NCBI GenBank assembly: GCA_030142905.1
Contig: JASJOG010000033.1
Coordinates: 1,302,001 to 1,366,000, forward strand
DNA from: Heliopora coerulea
Taxonomy: Eukaryota; Cnidaria; Anthozoa; Scleralcyonacea; Helioporidae
Length of the DNA stretch: 64,000 bases
Reading direction: 5' to 3'
The notes under the pieces were generated by a model. It was not told where the DNA came from, did not search any database, and saw nothing but the letters and a program-made list of their open reading frames with translations. Below, one piece after another: positions 1 to 13,462 of this stretch. A program made the translations under genes and the position numbers. Each line of letters opens with the position of its first letter. Position 1 is the first letter of the stretch.

Positions 1-3000
1 TTGAACTTCTGCTTGTTTGATATTTGTCGGGGCATTTTTTGTCTTATCTTTTTGTCGACTTCCCACAATTATTATTATTCAGGAAGTATTCTCGTGATTA
101 AACTTGGTTAGAAGCAGCCACGTAGTCAGACATGCCCCACGGAGACAGTTATTCCAAAACTTCAGTTTCATATGTATGTCATCTCACACGTAGAATTGTC
201 TCCATTGTCATTTTTTTATGAAATTGGTACATCTTTGCTAATTAAAACATCCATTTCATATATTAAATCGCAACATTTTAAATTATGAAATTTTTTTTTA
301 TATCCAAATTATGACTAAAATGCATGACAGAGATCAAAACTTAGCAAGGCAACCTTGGTACAAAGAAAATGTTTATCGCATGCTGAAGAAACGAAATTGT
401 GCTGATGAAACAATTTAACATGTGATATTTTTGATTATATGCTTATGCAAGATTTATATCTAAAGTATCATTCAAAACTTGCTTTCAGACTGGGAGAACA
501 CCTCGGAGGATTAATCTTTAAATTTCCTTTGTTGAAAAGAAGACTGGCGTGTCGTAATTTGTTTGGGCTGTTTTCTTTTCATCATAGGTGATGAGATAAT
601 ACGTAAGTACGTCGCACTAAACGATCTATTACGTCAATAACAATTTTAGTCAACTCAAAGCATTCCTTTTCCTAGACACTGCCCACGATAAAGTCAGTAC
701 TTTTACAGTGCAGATGCTAATATTTCCAAAATACAGTTACGAAAAATAATTTTTTGAGAAGATAAGATTGAACCTGTAACCACTATCCACTACTCACTAC
801 ACAAAGTCATAAACAAGATCAAAATACTGAAATGGCGATAGAATCATGGACACATCCTCACGATAGAATAACGGAATCGATGTATTTTTATAATTTTTAT
901 TATTTTACATACAATAGCTCTTTCCCGGTAGGATCGTTGTTCTTTGATTTTACTTTGGCTAACGCCAGACAATTCTCTTCATCATGGAGAGACATTCCAC
1001 CGGGAATTCACATAATTTATTCGAAAACGGCTGGAAATATCTGTAGTTTTTGTTGTTGTTGTTTTTTGTTTGTTTTTCTTGTTATTTTAAATTTCAATCA
1101 ATAGTTTGCAAAGTAAAGCAAGGGTTGGTGATAGAAATATTACGCAAATTTATTGGAAGTATTAAAGGCTGATGATGAACAATTGCAACAGTTACCTGTC
1201 AGTTAATTATTAGAATATTCTGAAATGTTTTGGCTCTGTGATTGTATTAAAGCCAGATACATATTAAGCAGAGCTACTTTGGAAAAAAGAATACCCTGTA
1301 ATCTCATGTTCGTTATTCCAAATATCTTTCGGAATTGTTTAATATGCAACAACAATTGGTGAAAGGCTGTTTGAGAGCACCATGTGATCAGTGCCTTAGT
1401 TGGCGTGTTCTTTATGACAAGACAAACTCCTGGGTAAGTTCTAAATCAGGGGTACGGGAGTATTTTCCGCTACAAATTTTAGAATATTTTAACCTTCAAA
1501 ACTCCAGTTTGAAAATGTAATTAATGAACGGTTATCTGAACGTTAAAAATAGGGTTACTGTTTATTGTCCATTGTAAATGGGGTTCTGTTCATTCTTCAT
1601 TCATTATTGTTTATTGTTACTCGTGATTATATAATCAGTGGGTATCAAAAGTGAGTGTGGCGAGTAAGTATGTGTGTGTTTGCGTTGACCACAATCAAGT
1701 GAAAAAGGTGGAAGGAAGTGTAATATATTCAAAATACCAAGCTACATATCCTTGTTGTCGTGAAAGGGTGGCTTTGGTCTCTGTTTCCCACAGCAGCGAT
1801 ATACTCCAGATATTGCTGGAAGACAGGGATTTGGTCTAAAAGTTCAGCTTCTTTGGACACAATTTTTCGCAATATTTACTAATTATTGATCGAGCGTGAG
1901 GTCTATACTAGTGAAACATTGGACCGATGTTTTTAAGTACGGACCGAGACGACCGCAGTGAGTTGAGGTACGTGCAAAAAACAGAGCTAGGTCCGATATT
2001 TCCCAAGTGCAGATCGAGAAAGCGAGGTCAATAAGTAGTTTATTATGTGGGTTTACTGAAATTCATAGGTGCAAAGCTACAGAACGTCAAACTGTAAACA
2101 CTTGCAATTCTGTCGTCATTTCATACAGAATTTCTACAGCAACTTCACTCTGCACGGTGACTTTTCCTTTTCTGATAATTCGTAATACGTAATTCGTGAC
2201 AAGTTTGTCCAGAATTCTATTTTTATTCGACATAAGCAAGAAGTTTTTAAATTTCATCCCCTGAGCGGGCAGTCAAATTACAGGATTTCCGTATTCGGCC
2301 AGCTCGCCGCCACAGCCATATTATAATTATCTGATTGGTTTCTGAATTTTTATCTAGCTCAATTATTACTTATGTCTAGGTTTATGTCTTGCACGGAGCA
2401 ATCCAAATGAAAAAACGGTTTGGTTTGTCAAACGTTTAGGTTTGGGCAATTCCAAGATTGGATGGACTGGTTGATATTCGAAAAATTCGTAGCGGCAGCT
2501 GAGTACTACATTAACCTGGCCTATTTTTGTTTCAAGATATTATTCGATTCACTGTTGGCGCTGTAGGTACTTATCATCACTTTTTGTTTTCTTTTTCTTT
2601 TTTCTTGCACCTTTCTGGTTTCAAAAAGGTGACTAAAGAATATGAACTGGTAAAGCATTTTCGACAAATGGGTGGGGTTTTTTGGGGGGAATTGGGAGAA
2701 GATTTTTTGGGGGGTTCTTGTTTTGTCGTTTTTTCCGAAAACTTGAAACTTGAGCTAGGTTCTTACCGCAGGATTCATATTGGCAAAAATCGAGGAACTT
2801 ATCACTTAGCGCTGCACTAATATAACCATCATCACTATCTTCGTGATTTCTTTAGCCTAAGCAATTTTCAATTTAACAACCAGCGACCCACCGCAAATGA
2901 TGGCAAGATAACGATTTCAACCCCCCTGGCTCTTTTGGTTCGAGTCACCTCGATTCACGCACCTTTTGAGTTTCCCTTTGCTCTCTATTGCTAATGGCTG

Positions 3001-4771
3001 GCTCAAGCCGGTAGCTGAGCTCACTTCAATTATTTCCCGTCGTTTATTTTGTTGGCTACTTCACGTGTAATTGAGACCTGAATAGCTAACATGACAGAAG
3101 CACGTGGCTACCATAACACAAAAATTACCTTAATATATTATTAATCCAGAGTAAAAAAAACGTACCTTTGTAATGCCTTTTTACACAGGATGTACTGTTT
3201 TATCGATTGAAAACGCATTAATATACAAGAAAACTAAGAGACTTTTTGTACCACAAATCGCAGAAAATGGCCATTGGCTACAAGTGCCAGAAACCTCCTA
3301 ACACTTGACCCCTCTTCCTTGGAATTATCGGGGAACAAACTAAACCCATAACTTTTAGAATAAAAATGAGGTACTGGTTAAGTTCAGTTTTAAATGGTGT
3401 CACACTGTTTTCTTCAGGCGTGAAACCAATAAACCATAGCAAGTGGGTGGACTGTTAAATGCTGGCCATTGCTAAAAGATAATGTCAACTGCCAACACCG
3501 AAACGATATGACACGGCAGCATTATAACAATGCATGAAATTCAAGTACTGCTCAACCATACCTTGCAAGGTATGACTTAATAAAGTTGAAGAATTTGTCT
3601 CACAAACATGCGCTAGTTTTTCTCAACGGGCAAAGTTCTCGTGTTTTAAATTAAAATGTAAATGGTTTAAATGTGTAAGTGAACACTAGGCCACATTTCC
3701 CATTGTTTTGTTATTTTCAAGTCTCTTATTGCGTTTGTTTGCCAGAAATACGAAACTCCAATCAAGCCGTCATACACATGTCATCGCGAGTGCTCGCTCA
3801 GTAGTACTTTAATTTGCTTAATTTAGATAGCAATGTCCAGTCGTGACCTGTGATAGTTTGAGTTAGCTTACTTGAGACCAGTTAAACTTTCCTCAGTTAA
3901 TCTCACTCTTTTAAACATACACAAGATATACTTTGCCGGATGTTCATTCTTTTGTCCTTGAAATTGACACAAATAGGGGTCAAGAACTATCTTTTCATCA
4001 AGATCTAGATTTCTCACCTCGTCACCACGTTGAAATCTACAACCCTTTTTTTAACAACTTGAACAAATATGGGAGTATATGGACTGAGAAAATCTCAACC
4101 TGGTCAGTCGGGTTGAAATGTCCGCGCGGGCTACGACTTCCATCTTCAGAAATTATCGCGTAATTACAAAACGAAAATTTCAGCCTCGTCTGAGTTTTTG
4201 AAATCGCTGCCAACATAGCCGGACTAAAATTCTTTAATCTAACCCTTGGTTACGTTCAGACGTAACTTTGCCAAGTAATTGTTTGCTTTAATATAAGGCT
4301 TTCTCCCTTTGACCCAGCGTGTATAATACACTATTCCCCAAACAACGCATTCCCTTGAACAGGGTGTGGAACAGGCACATTGCCAATGATAACAAGAATC
4401 CAGGACGGCGGGTGGGAGGAACCAAGTGAATGGTCGAATTGTTATGATTCGGAGGACAGGCAAATGTTTATGGTATATTTCGATGACACATGAGAATATA
4501 TTGATCTAGTATGAACTTGGGACTAATAGCAAAGATTAAAGCTTCAGTTTGCAACGACAATGTACTCGTAGGAACAGGAGATAAACGACTGGGCTATGAA
4601 GTTTAACGTATTTACGATATTTTTATTCAATATAGCAAGCCAAACATAGCAAACTATTTGTTAAGCCTCTGTGATGCGATATCAAGGGAAAGACACTAAG
4701 TCATTTGTTTCTTTGCCTCAATTCAATAAATGTTGGCGATATAAAGTCTACAAACGTAAAACTTGGCTTAC
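1..4771. other. No supported gene
   Basis: AT-rich DNA with many stops in all frames. The few frames of 60-100 codons (for example 832-1104, 2527-2820, 3933-4163 plus) have no recognisable motif, no codon regularity and no convincing splice context, so I read them as chance. A G-rich run sits at 2,668-2,716. If the signal-peptide exon at 4,772-4,841 is real, its downstream exons should lie in this stretch on the minus strand, but I found none I would defend. Confidence 0.6.
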
Positions 4772-4841
4772 CCTGCGCGTTCATATCCAGGAGAAGAACT
4801 AATGAGAAAAGCAGCTGGAACAGCACCACTAACTTGACCAT
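4772..4841 (-). CDS. Candidate first exon: signal peptide of a secreted or membrane protein
   Basis: On the minus strand an ATG opens a 23-codon exon that reads as a signal peptide: a lysine at position 3, a long run of L, V and F, then a small-residue end (NAQ-G). It stops at a good donor (CAGG then GTAAGC), leaving a phase-1 intron as is common after signal-peptide exons. A TATATAG box lies roughly 25-30 bases upstream of the ATG (around 4,862-4,870), with an initiator-like TCAGTT between. The gene would run toward lower coordinates, but no following exon was recognised, so the mature protein is unknown. A chance hydrophobic frame beside a chance donor cannot be excluded. Confidence 0.4.
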
Positions 4842-4949
4842 TTTCACAACTGAGCAATCGCTATATATGGGTTGAACAATGCAAAAAGAACAATTCGTCG
4901 TAAACAACGCCTGGAAATTGAGGAAGCCACAAGGCAGAGTCAGTAGCAA

Positions 4950-6041
4950 GGAATCCGCTTAACACCTGACGCTGATCCAAATGACTAGCAGGAAATCCCC
5001 AATTACAACTAACGCAACACTGCAGCTTTGTTATCAGTCATGAAATGTGATACCATACATTCTTTGAGGTGCATTCTAGATTTTGCTGGCCAATGGTGAT
5101 TAGATCCAATTTTACTGTGAGTCATAACAAAAGTAGCGATAAGCGATTATGTAGCAGCGGTACGCCAATTAAGATTCTAAACAAAAATCATTTTCAACAT
5201 ATATCGAGCACGATGATAGTAATTTAAAGATGTTAACCAGACCTTGGAATTTGTAATTGATGTAGCAAAGCTGGTAAAACCTTAATCTACAAAGTTTGAG
5301 TTTTAAACTCAGTGAGCTAAGATCTTCCTTGCCAATCCCTGGTGTTAAACTTTATGGGAGAAATGTGAGAAACTAGTTCTGCTCATTCATCTACCTCAGT
5401 ACCTCAGTAACCTCACTGGCATCTGTAAACGTTTCTTGAGGGTTCAGATTGCCAGCCTTGATAGGTGGCGACTTTAATCAACACTAAACTTGGCCGAGTT
5501 AATTGCGGAGAGGTCAAACGGTTAGATTTCAATTGGCTTTGTTCGTTCTCAAAACCTGTTTCTGAGGCTCTCCAGTTATACTTTTGTGGGGAGTCCATAC
5601 AGGAGCGTAAGAGCCAAGGACTACAGTATCCCGACAAAAATGTACAATGGAGCTCTACATGTTAAGACCGGGAAGTTTAACATAAAAAGTAACCGGAGTT
5701 TAGTGAGGAACAGGAAATAAATAGGGATCAAGAAAATTCTATTACCATGGTTATGATGCAAAATCTACTGGGACGAAATTTCAAGGAACTTATTCATTTT
5801 TCGAATCTTCCAGAGAAAAATAATTCAAATTGAAATAAAGGAACCAAATAACATTTTCGGCAAAAGGAAAATAACACAAATTTTTAGAAACCAAGGTCAA
5901 TTCATCTTTGGCCGGCTTCTTTTGACATGTCGCTGTCCTCGCCCTGGTTCGATTAAACCGCAAGAATGAGTCGTACTGTTAAGCCGATCGCACACCGCCA
6001 TAATGACAGTGACCTTACTCCCACTCGCGGGTAGGCATCTC
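4950..6041. other. No supported gene
   Basis: AT-rich sequence with overlapping short frames on both strands (5,413-5,665) and no domain or splice support. Nothing else is seen before the palindrome. Confidence 0.55.
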
Positions 6042-6120
6042 ACAAGCTTACTGCTCAGTCTTCCACGATTATCGAAGATGGCATCTTCGATAATCGTGGA
6101 AAGTTGAGCAGTAAGCTTGT
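6042..6120. repeat. Near-perfect 79-bp palindrome (hairpin/cruciform)
   Basis: The left arm (6,042-6,080) starts ACAAGCTTACTGCTCA and its reverse complement follows directly (6,082-6,120), with one unpaired G at the centre and only a few mismatches around 6,058-6,062. With essentially no loop this is either a tiny foldback element or a recent inverted duplication. No target-site duplication was identified. Confidence 0.85.
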
Positions 6121-6615
6121 ATTAACGTTTAGGAATCTTGACGATTTTCCCAGTTCAAAAAGCCGCATCTACTTCATGTCCGACAGCAGTCTGACACCGT
6201 TCAGTGCAGCGATAAGGGGGAAGGCAGCCCCCCGTGATGTTAAGAACAACTTTCTCGCTTGTTGAAAATCTGTTGAGGAAATGTTGGGGTGTAATTAAGG
6301 TTTTATTGCTCCAAATTTCGAATACATTTGCATACTAGAGAACATAACATTTAAAATTTTGTACGGACACAGGAAATCATAGCCTGTGTTCTACAATTCG
6401 TCGCCCAGAAAGTCACACCCTAGAACATGTAGTGCCACTGAATAACGATCATCCAAATTCTAGGAGAAACAGTCAAGGGGACCGGAAGGTAAGGTATCTC
6501 AGTGGTTTTACATTATCCCCTCGCCTACCGAGCGAAGCGCAGTGCGAGGGTACTAATCTCGACGTGCGTGGAGTCCCTTTACAGGGAGAAAAATTTTCGC
6601 TTTGTGTATGTATCT

Positions 6616-6618
<3 letters not shown>

Positions 6619-6663
<45 letters not shown>
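6619..6663. repeat. (AT)n microsatellite
   Basis: About 22 uninterrupted AT units. The frames crossing it on both strands give artificial Tyr-Ile runs and are not genes. Confidence 0.95.
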
Positions 6664-6665
<2 letters not shown>

Positions 6666-9123
6666 ATGGATTCCGGTCACTCAAAAATGCCGTGTGCAAG
6701 CTCGGGGACTGGTATGTTGTTGAACAAACCGTACTTAGGTACCGTATTGAAGCAAATCGATCTGGTCTCGTTCTTTTTCCCCTTGTATGGATCTCTCGCA
6801 AGTTGTTTACATTATTTGAACACTGAAGCCAGTAAATGATTTAAGACCGGCAAAGGAAATGGCTTTCTTGGTGCCTGCGGCTGGTTTCGCCACCTCAGTA
6901 ACTCGACAATTTATGACTTGAAAGAGCAGTTCTCAAAGTTAGCTCCTTAGAATATGCATTTGCCAACTGTTCACTTTTTGCAGCAACGCTTTGTCTTGGT
7001 TCTTTCTGATTTATATAAACAAAAGACATAAGGGAACTCGCTTGCTGTCAGGACATTTGCTAAGCGACTAAATGTATTAAAACGACATTCTTCGCTGAAG
7101 TTGAATAAATGTCGATTAGTATAAATCTTGGGACTTTTCACGTTCTGGTAACCACTTACCTGAGCTGCACAATCACAGGTACGTCTGAATCGAGTAGCTT
7201 TGAAGTACAAGTTCTGCGAACGGAATTGTTTTGAGCAGCTTTCAAAAGTAGCTTCCCGACTTCATTTTTCCCTAAGGAAGACTTCTTGTACGAAATATTA
7301 CCGCTTAGATTTTGCTGGTGTTTATTGGTAAAGTAGAATGAAGATTCTGGTTCATTCATCTCTGTAGGACGATTATTTTTGAACATTTTGTAGTATTTAA
7401 CCGGATAGCGTTCATGGTCAATTGTTTGAGAAGTGGGATAGAACACTCGTCATCCAGAAGAGTTGTCCAGGCCATGACAGTCTTTGGATGCTTTCTCCGC
7501 TTTCCACACAAAGATTTCATTGCCTCAATCAGGATTTTTTTCGCTATGAAATGTCACTCCATTGAAGACGTTAGGATGTATTTTTTGGCTCGAAACAAAA
7601 ATACAAGGTAAACAGCCACCAGGTAACTCGCTGCAAAGCTACTTGTTTTTGGTCACCAAATTATCCATCGGCAAAACAGTTGTCCGCTTGAGTCTTTCTC
7701 ACTTCAAGAGTGATTTGTGCATGATGACCTTTACCGTATTCGATCGGTAATGCTTTCATCAGGATTTTAAAACCTCTCAAGAAAGTTTAAAGTCGTCTGT
7801 GTGTAAATTTACCGTTGAACCCTTTGTGTTGAGGTGCCACTGAATGCTTAGTTGAAAATACGCAAGAGTTGCAGGTTTATACGCCATTTTTCTTTTTTAT
7901 TGATGTTTTACCTTAGAAAAAGTACGTCTTTTACTTCCCTCTTCTCGTTCTTCTTTCGACAAAACTTGCACAAGGTTTTGCTTGTCGTATTTTGTTTTAT
8001 GTTTTGTATTTTCCGATTTTTGGTCAGCGATAAAACTGCAGAATTCGTTCATGTTTTCTTTGTTTACTTCGTCGATTCCGTAATTCGTTTCATCTTCGTC
8101 ACCAAAGTCTTGTACTTCCGGATGAATACTTAGCATAAACCCTTATCATAGCAGATCTTAAAGACATTTGTAACCAACTTTGAGGTAACGTATGATTTAT
8201 CAATTTTTAAAGTCAAAAAAAATGTCAGAAAAATATTCAATCATGAGCTGTCCGTAATGCCGGTATCCGTTTGATAACCTATGAAAATGTTCCATTTTTA
8301 AGACGGAAAATCTGGTCATCTAATAAAACAATCTTTCTTTAAGGCAAATTGAGTGAGAAGTCTAACTGGAAAATGACACGAATTACCATAAACCCGCAAA
8401 TAATTCAGGGTATTGATCCTATCATTCATTGTTTAATAATTTAATTGTAAGGATGAACATCTTACAATGTCCTCCTCCAGTCATAGTCAGGAGGATTTGT
8501 CTTTTTGAGAATTTTGAAAAATTATCATTGTTACTTGGATTCTCGAAAGATATATTGGAAGGGTGGGCGAGGGGTTGTTGCGTGCACGTATTTCTAGTAT
8601 AGTGTGATGTCCGCTACCTCACCCCCATTAAAAATTCCCAATGGCGCTACCAGACCATCAAGTAGTCTTCACCGGTGTTGACCACGGAAAGAAAAACGAA
8701 AAGTATAAAAAAAACTATGCCGAAATATAGCCGGAATGGACTTTACCTAGAAACCTTTGGATTTTCTGCTCTCTATATCTAAAATTTCTCACATTTTGGC
8801 TTTTTAAGTTGACGTCGGTGTAACACTGCCGACGCCTAATTTTTATTATCGTTTGGACAATCACGACTGACTGGTAATTTTTAGCTTTGCAACCAACCAT
8901 GGGAAAATATTTTTTTATGTGATCTGACTGTCCTCTAAAAATTGCGTCATATGATTATCGCCCTTCACGATGGTAAAAAATCTCAATCACGGCCGTCAAG
9001 TTGGGTTACTTTTCCTTCATTTTTGGCTTACGTTTGCTCCTCAAAGGCACTCTACACCTTTCAAATATTCTTCTGGCGTTAAAATTGAACAGGCTGCTTT
9101 GTTGCTGCCACGAGCCTATTTAG
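6664..9123. other. No supported gene except one candidate exon
   Basis: Short frames on both strands without recognisable domains. The frames at 7,852-8,136 lie on opposite strands of the same low-complexity T-rich stretch. The candidate exon at 7,160-7,446 is listed separately. Confidence 0.5.
7160..7446 (-). CDS. Candidate internal exon, product unknown
   Basis: A minus-strand frame of about 95 codons ends exactly at a strong donor (CTCAG then GTAAGT) and has a composition typical of real protein (mixed charged and polar residues; DHERYPVKYYKMFK, DSDVPVIVQL) rather than low complexity. No domain is recognised. The 5' boundary is unclear: an in-frame ATG exists near 7,446 but no good acceptor is visible. 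It may be an exon of an unidentified gene or a chance frame. Confidence 0.25.
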
Positions 9124-9312
9124 ATAATCGATCAACGTTCGTCAAGCCCTAACCTCAATAAAACGATATCTGAACCTCAGACAAGCTCGTCCTCTGAGTC
9201 TCGGTAGCTAAATGGTTAGAACGTCTCACCGGTTATCAGGTTGCGGAGATCCCTGTTTGGGGCTCAGAAATTGCTTTTCTGAGGTTAGGGCTTGACGAAC
9301 GTTCATCGATCA
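9124..9312 (+). repeat. tRNA-derived SINE-like repeat in a short inverted frame
   Basis: An A-box-like segment (GGTAGCTAAATGGTTAGA) at about 9,207-9,224 is followed by TTTGGGGCTCAGAAAT, a sequence also found at 36.0 kb (minus). The unit is bracketed by inverted copies of AACGTTCGTCAAGCCCTAAC (left near 9,133, right near 9,280-9,303). Similar heads occur near 36.0 and 37.5 kb, so this is a dispersed family. No intact tRNA cloverleaf. Confidence 0.55.
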
Positions 9313-12300
9313 TCTAAGATATCCTCAAGCTCCCATATGTACACTATATATCGACGAGCTTATTTAGTTGCTACAAGGTCATTTCTATCAGCCGTCGAGC
9401 CGGTTTACATTCTGGAGTCGCCCTTAAGGACCCTTTGATTCTTCAATCGCCCAGTGTGTAGAGGGCTCAGGATACATTCAGTCGATTTCAATCAATCGAT
9501 CGATCGATCATTTAGTTGTACACGTAACACTTAGGAGTACAAGACTCCTTCAACATGCACGCTTAATTCATCAAATTACTTAGTGTCCTAACTAAAAATA
9601 AATTAAATAAATACATAAGAGTGTATATAATTCTAACAATTACAACGGCATTAGTGAAAATATACATGGCTAAACAGACGATTTCAATAGAATAATATTT
9701 ACGTCAAGCATATTGTTCAATATTATTTACGTCAAGCAAAGTGTTATATTCAACTGTAGCTTATTATACAGAAATATCACGCAACTTTTGACCCACTCAC
9801 CACGGAGGGCTTTGTATAATTACCTGTGTAGTTATTCTAAAGTTTTACTAACCAGTTTTGGAAATAACATATCAAACATCTGAGGAGTGCGTTTGATATG
9901 TGCAAAATAACCATAACAAGGATCAAAGGACAAGACAAAAGAAGTTGACCCCAGAGAGAGTTAATTTGCAACTTAAGCCATCGATATCGGCTAAGTCAAA
10001 CAACTTATTTCCGGCTACCAAGCGGCCTCTTGAAAGTTGTGTTTTCTTCGTTCAAACACTGCTGTAACAGCCGGAAGACGACCATGACGACCCATTTGGT
10101 AAGACAAGACTTGTCTGAAAGGCTTTGCGAAAATCATAAACCACTTAGAATGCTTCTCGCAAGTTCTAAGAAAAACTACGGCGGTGGATTAAGAGGAGCT
10201 GTTAAGTGCCATTTCAAGTGTGGGAATCAAACTTGAAAAACTGCTAGACTATAAAAAGTGATCAGAAGACTATTACCTCCTTTGAACCTCTAGCTTGATG
10301 AGATTTCGCTCGTACTCTCGTTTAAGTACTCAAAATTTGATTGCAAGAGTATACGTAGTGTCAAGGTTTCAAAGGCATTTTCAATGTTTATAAAAGGAAA
10401 TCAACTCATAAATGAATTTAATATTTCTGCATTTTCATGCTATGTATATACACCCTTTGTATACCAAAAGCAGATGAAATGATGGAAAACCTCTTGAAAG
10501 CGGACACCTTCAAACAAGGAACAGGAAGCTTCCAGTGTATTTTTGGATAATGTTGGACAATAATGAGCTCCAGGGTCCTTTTCCTTTCCTTTTATCTCTT
10601 CATCCTCTAATTTCCCTGAACAGTATTTTATTTTGTTCAGAGTTCTTGCCTACACCTGTTAACTCCCCAAGAGGAAGCCTACTTGTAACCCTCGAATTAT
10701 CTGCAAGAAATGGTTTACGTTGGTCCAAATATCCCTTTTCCAACGTCGCACTCACGTTCGCGGTAATCCACGAAGAAAAATTATCCGTACATATGGCGAA
10801 TGAAAATTTTCACGACTACACGACAGTAAACGAGGGAATTCACATTTCAGTTTGACGAAAGAGGATTAACGTTAAATTTTTGCCCTGCGAGTGAAATTTT
10901 TGTTATACTTCCTGCCTTTGGTTCTTCATGATTCTTCAGTCTGGCATAAGAATGTACGTACACTAATTCCAGCGGTAATTTACCCGCAAATTTAATGAGT
11001 TGTGATCTGAGCCTGCTGAAGTTTGTTCCCATCGACCATACCTATTCCACATCGTCATGAGAGTCAATACGATGACATTAGACTCCAACAATAAATCAGT
11101 TTTCTTGCGAGTGTCTAGTGGCTCCAGTCTGGCATTTTTCGAGTCATAACGCTCGAAAGGTCTTAATGGCGTAAAATGTTGACTTACCTATACGGTTAAA
11201 ATAATATATTGGTTTGTTTGAAAGAGCCCTTAGAATTTCGAAGAATGGCGTTGGAAGTCCTTCGATATCGTTTTCATTATTGAGTTATTTAGTTTTTGAT
11301 ATTGCGCAAATCAGGTGTATGATTATGTCATATCAGTCATATTTGTGACACATCTGACGTCCGGTATTTCTAAAAAATTATCCACTAAAACATTGAGAAA
11401 CGCTGCACACAGATAGACTACCAAATCACAAAATAGAGCATGAGTTGCATTTTTGACATCGCAACAAACCAGTTCCCAAACTTATTAGTTCCCAAAGCTC
11501 AATTCTTTGTTTTCTTTCAAAAGCAGGCAACGTTTTCAATTGCAGACTTGATTTTCAAACTGGTAAGGTTATCGTGAATGTTTTTAACTACCTGACAGGC
11601 TGAAAATTCCCAGCATCTATAAGAACACAAATTATTTTATTCGAGAAATCGAGAGGTATGGAAACCAATCGGTTGCTATATTGCTAGCGTTTGGGGTCTC
11701 TGAATGTTCTTGATATCTTTGCTGATGAAGTTAGAACTCGGGGAGCGATTACTCCCGCGAGAAAATGATGCAAGCGTTTGAAATGAGGAATAAATGTAGA
11801 TGGGACAAATACGTCTGGTTAATTGGAATGATTTACAAAGTTCGAAAAAACATAATATAATTATCATCCAGTAGGTCAGTTCTGTGTTAATTCACTATGT
11901 TATGAAACCTGGTTACGTTCGTGGAACTGTGATTGTTACCACGTGCACAATCTCGCGAATGCATTTTTGCGTTCACAAGGGGACCTAACGATTTCATTTT
12001 ATTTCCGATTTTCAATGTGATAATTAAAGTAATGTAAGTGGAATTTTGTGCAAACTTCTTGTCTAGAATAGCTAACATCTTTGTTTCCACTCTAGTAACC
12101 GAAATGTTTGTTTTCAAGACACCATAACTCTCTGGTTCACTTCTTTAATCAACTAAATGGTTCTTGAAGGATAGTTCCGCAGGCCTTTTTGATACGAGTT
12201 GTTTTTGTTTCATCGCTGCTATCAGATATGGGTGTCGTTGTGGCAGAAGCATTGTTGGACAAAATATTGGAACCTTTCTTGCACAAGTGCTCTTGATTGT

Positions 12301-13417
12301 GGTGGCTCGCAAGATTTTTCGTGGTCTTTACATCAGCTCTTTGCTTCTCAATGGTCTTACTTATTCCATTCAGACTTAACCAATCGGTTTTTTTACTTAC
12401 CTAAAAGAAAAGAACAATGTTTAGAGCTGGATATGAGGAATATTTATGGTTTGAAGTATAATTGAGGAATTCGGTGATATACCATTTATTTTCGGCAATA
12501 TATTTATTATTTTCGACAAACTATTTTCGACATGATACAAGATAAAATGGTAATTAAGTGCTGTTACTGAGCACGTCCATAGATCAATAATTTAGCTCTT
12601 GTTATTTTTCAATATTTCACCCAACAATCTAATCATTACTCGTTGCCGAAAGTGTTATCGGGATTTTCCAGACGTGATTAAATAAAAAAGAACATAAAAA
12701 AAAAAGAAACTAGACAAATCAAAACCCACTCAGAGATAAAGATATCATCGAAGGAAAAATGGTTGATTGCGTCGAACAAGCGCTTGGGAGACAACATAAA
12801 CAAGCATAAAATTTTATGCAAAGAGACGGTTGAAAAAACAAAGCTCTTTAAGAGACTTATCATGGTATCTTATGAGATCAGTTGTTTATGTATATTCGTT
12901 AATTTCAGAGTTTGGTTATACGAAGTCCGATTTGATTATCACGCGTATATGTCATGTTGGATGAATAGCACTATTCATAATCTGAACAAACGAATTTAAG
13001 TTTTAAACATCGAGGAAAGCAGTAAGGTGAGGATAACTCGTAATTCGAGAGATCAAATTCGAGCACAGTTGTTCGGAACATGGATGTCAATTTCTATTCG
13101 TTAGGGCTTGCCCGTTGGATAACCAGCCTCTAAACTCTAATGCTACATTATTATACAGCAGCATTAATTTTCATGGAGATGGTACGATACTATACTTTAT
13201 ACCCCAGCAGAACATTGAAAAAAAATATCACGGTATTAAGTGTAGCGTGCGTCAAATTTACTATAGGATACATATTCTACTATATTTTTTTGTTTTTGTT
13301 TTTCTTAAAATCAGATAAATAACAGAAAAATTGTGAGGAAAAAAAATTCTTTATGTTGTTCTTCGAACAAGATCTGCGTGAAAATTCCGTCGATATTCGA
13401 ATCGTTTTCAGCGTGTT
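9313..13417. other. No supported gene
   Basis: AT-rich DNA. Frames at 10,030, 10,535, 11,887 and 12,164 have no motif or splice support. A direct duplication of about 20 bp containing TTTACGTCAAGCA occurs at 9,696-9,738. A TTGAAAGCGGACACC motif near 10,494 resembles the end of a pogo-type MITE and is probably a remnant. Confidence 0.5.
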
Positions 13418-13462
13418 TTTTTTTTTTGTTGGGTTTTTTTTTGGGGGGGGGCGGGGGGGTTT
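13418..13462. repeat. Poly-T followed by poly-G low-complexity tract
   Basis: Runs of T, then GTTGGG, more T, then two runs of G of seven or more separated by a single C. The G runs could form a quadruplex on the plus strand. Confidence 0.8.

Noticed and set aside
6432..6839. Overlapping frames of 64-135 codons on both strands
   Set aside because: They read through the (AT)n microsatellite and consist of Tyr-Ile repeats; no domain or splice support.
9481..9520. ATCGATCGATCGATC run as a regulatory site
   Set aside because: Short simple repeat with no supporting context.
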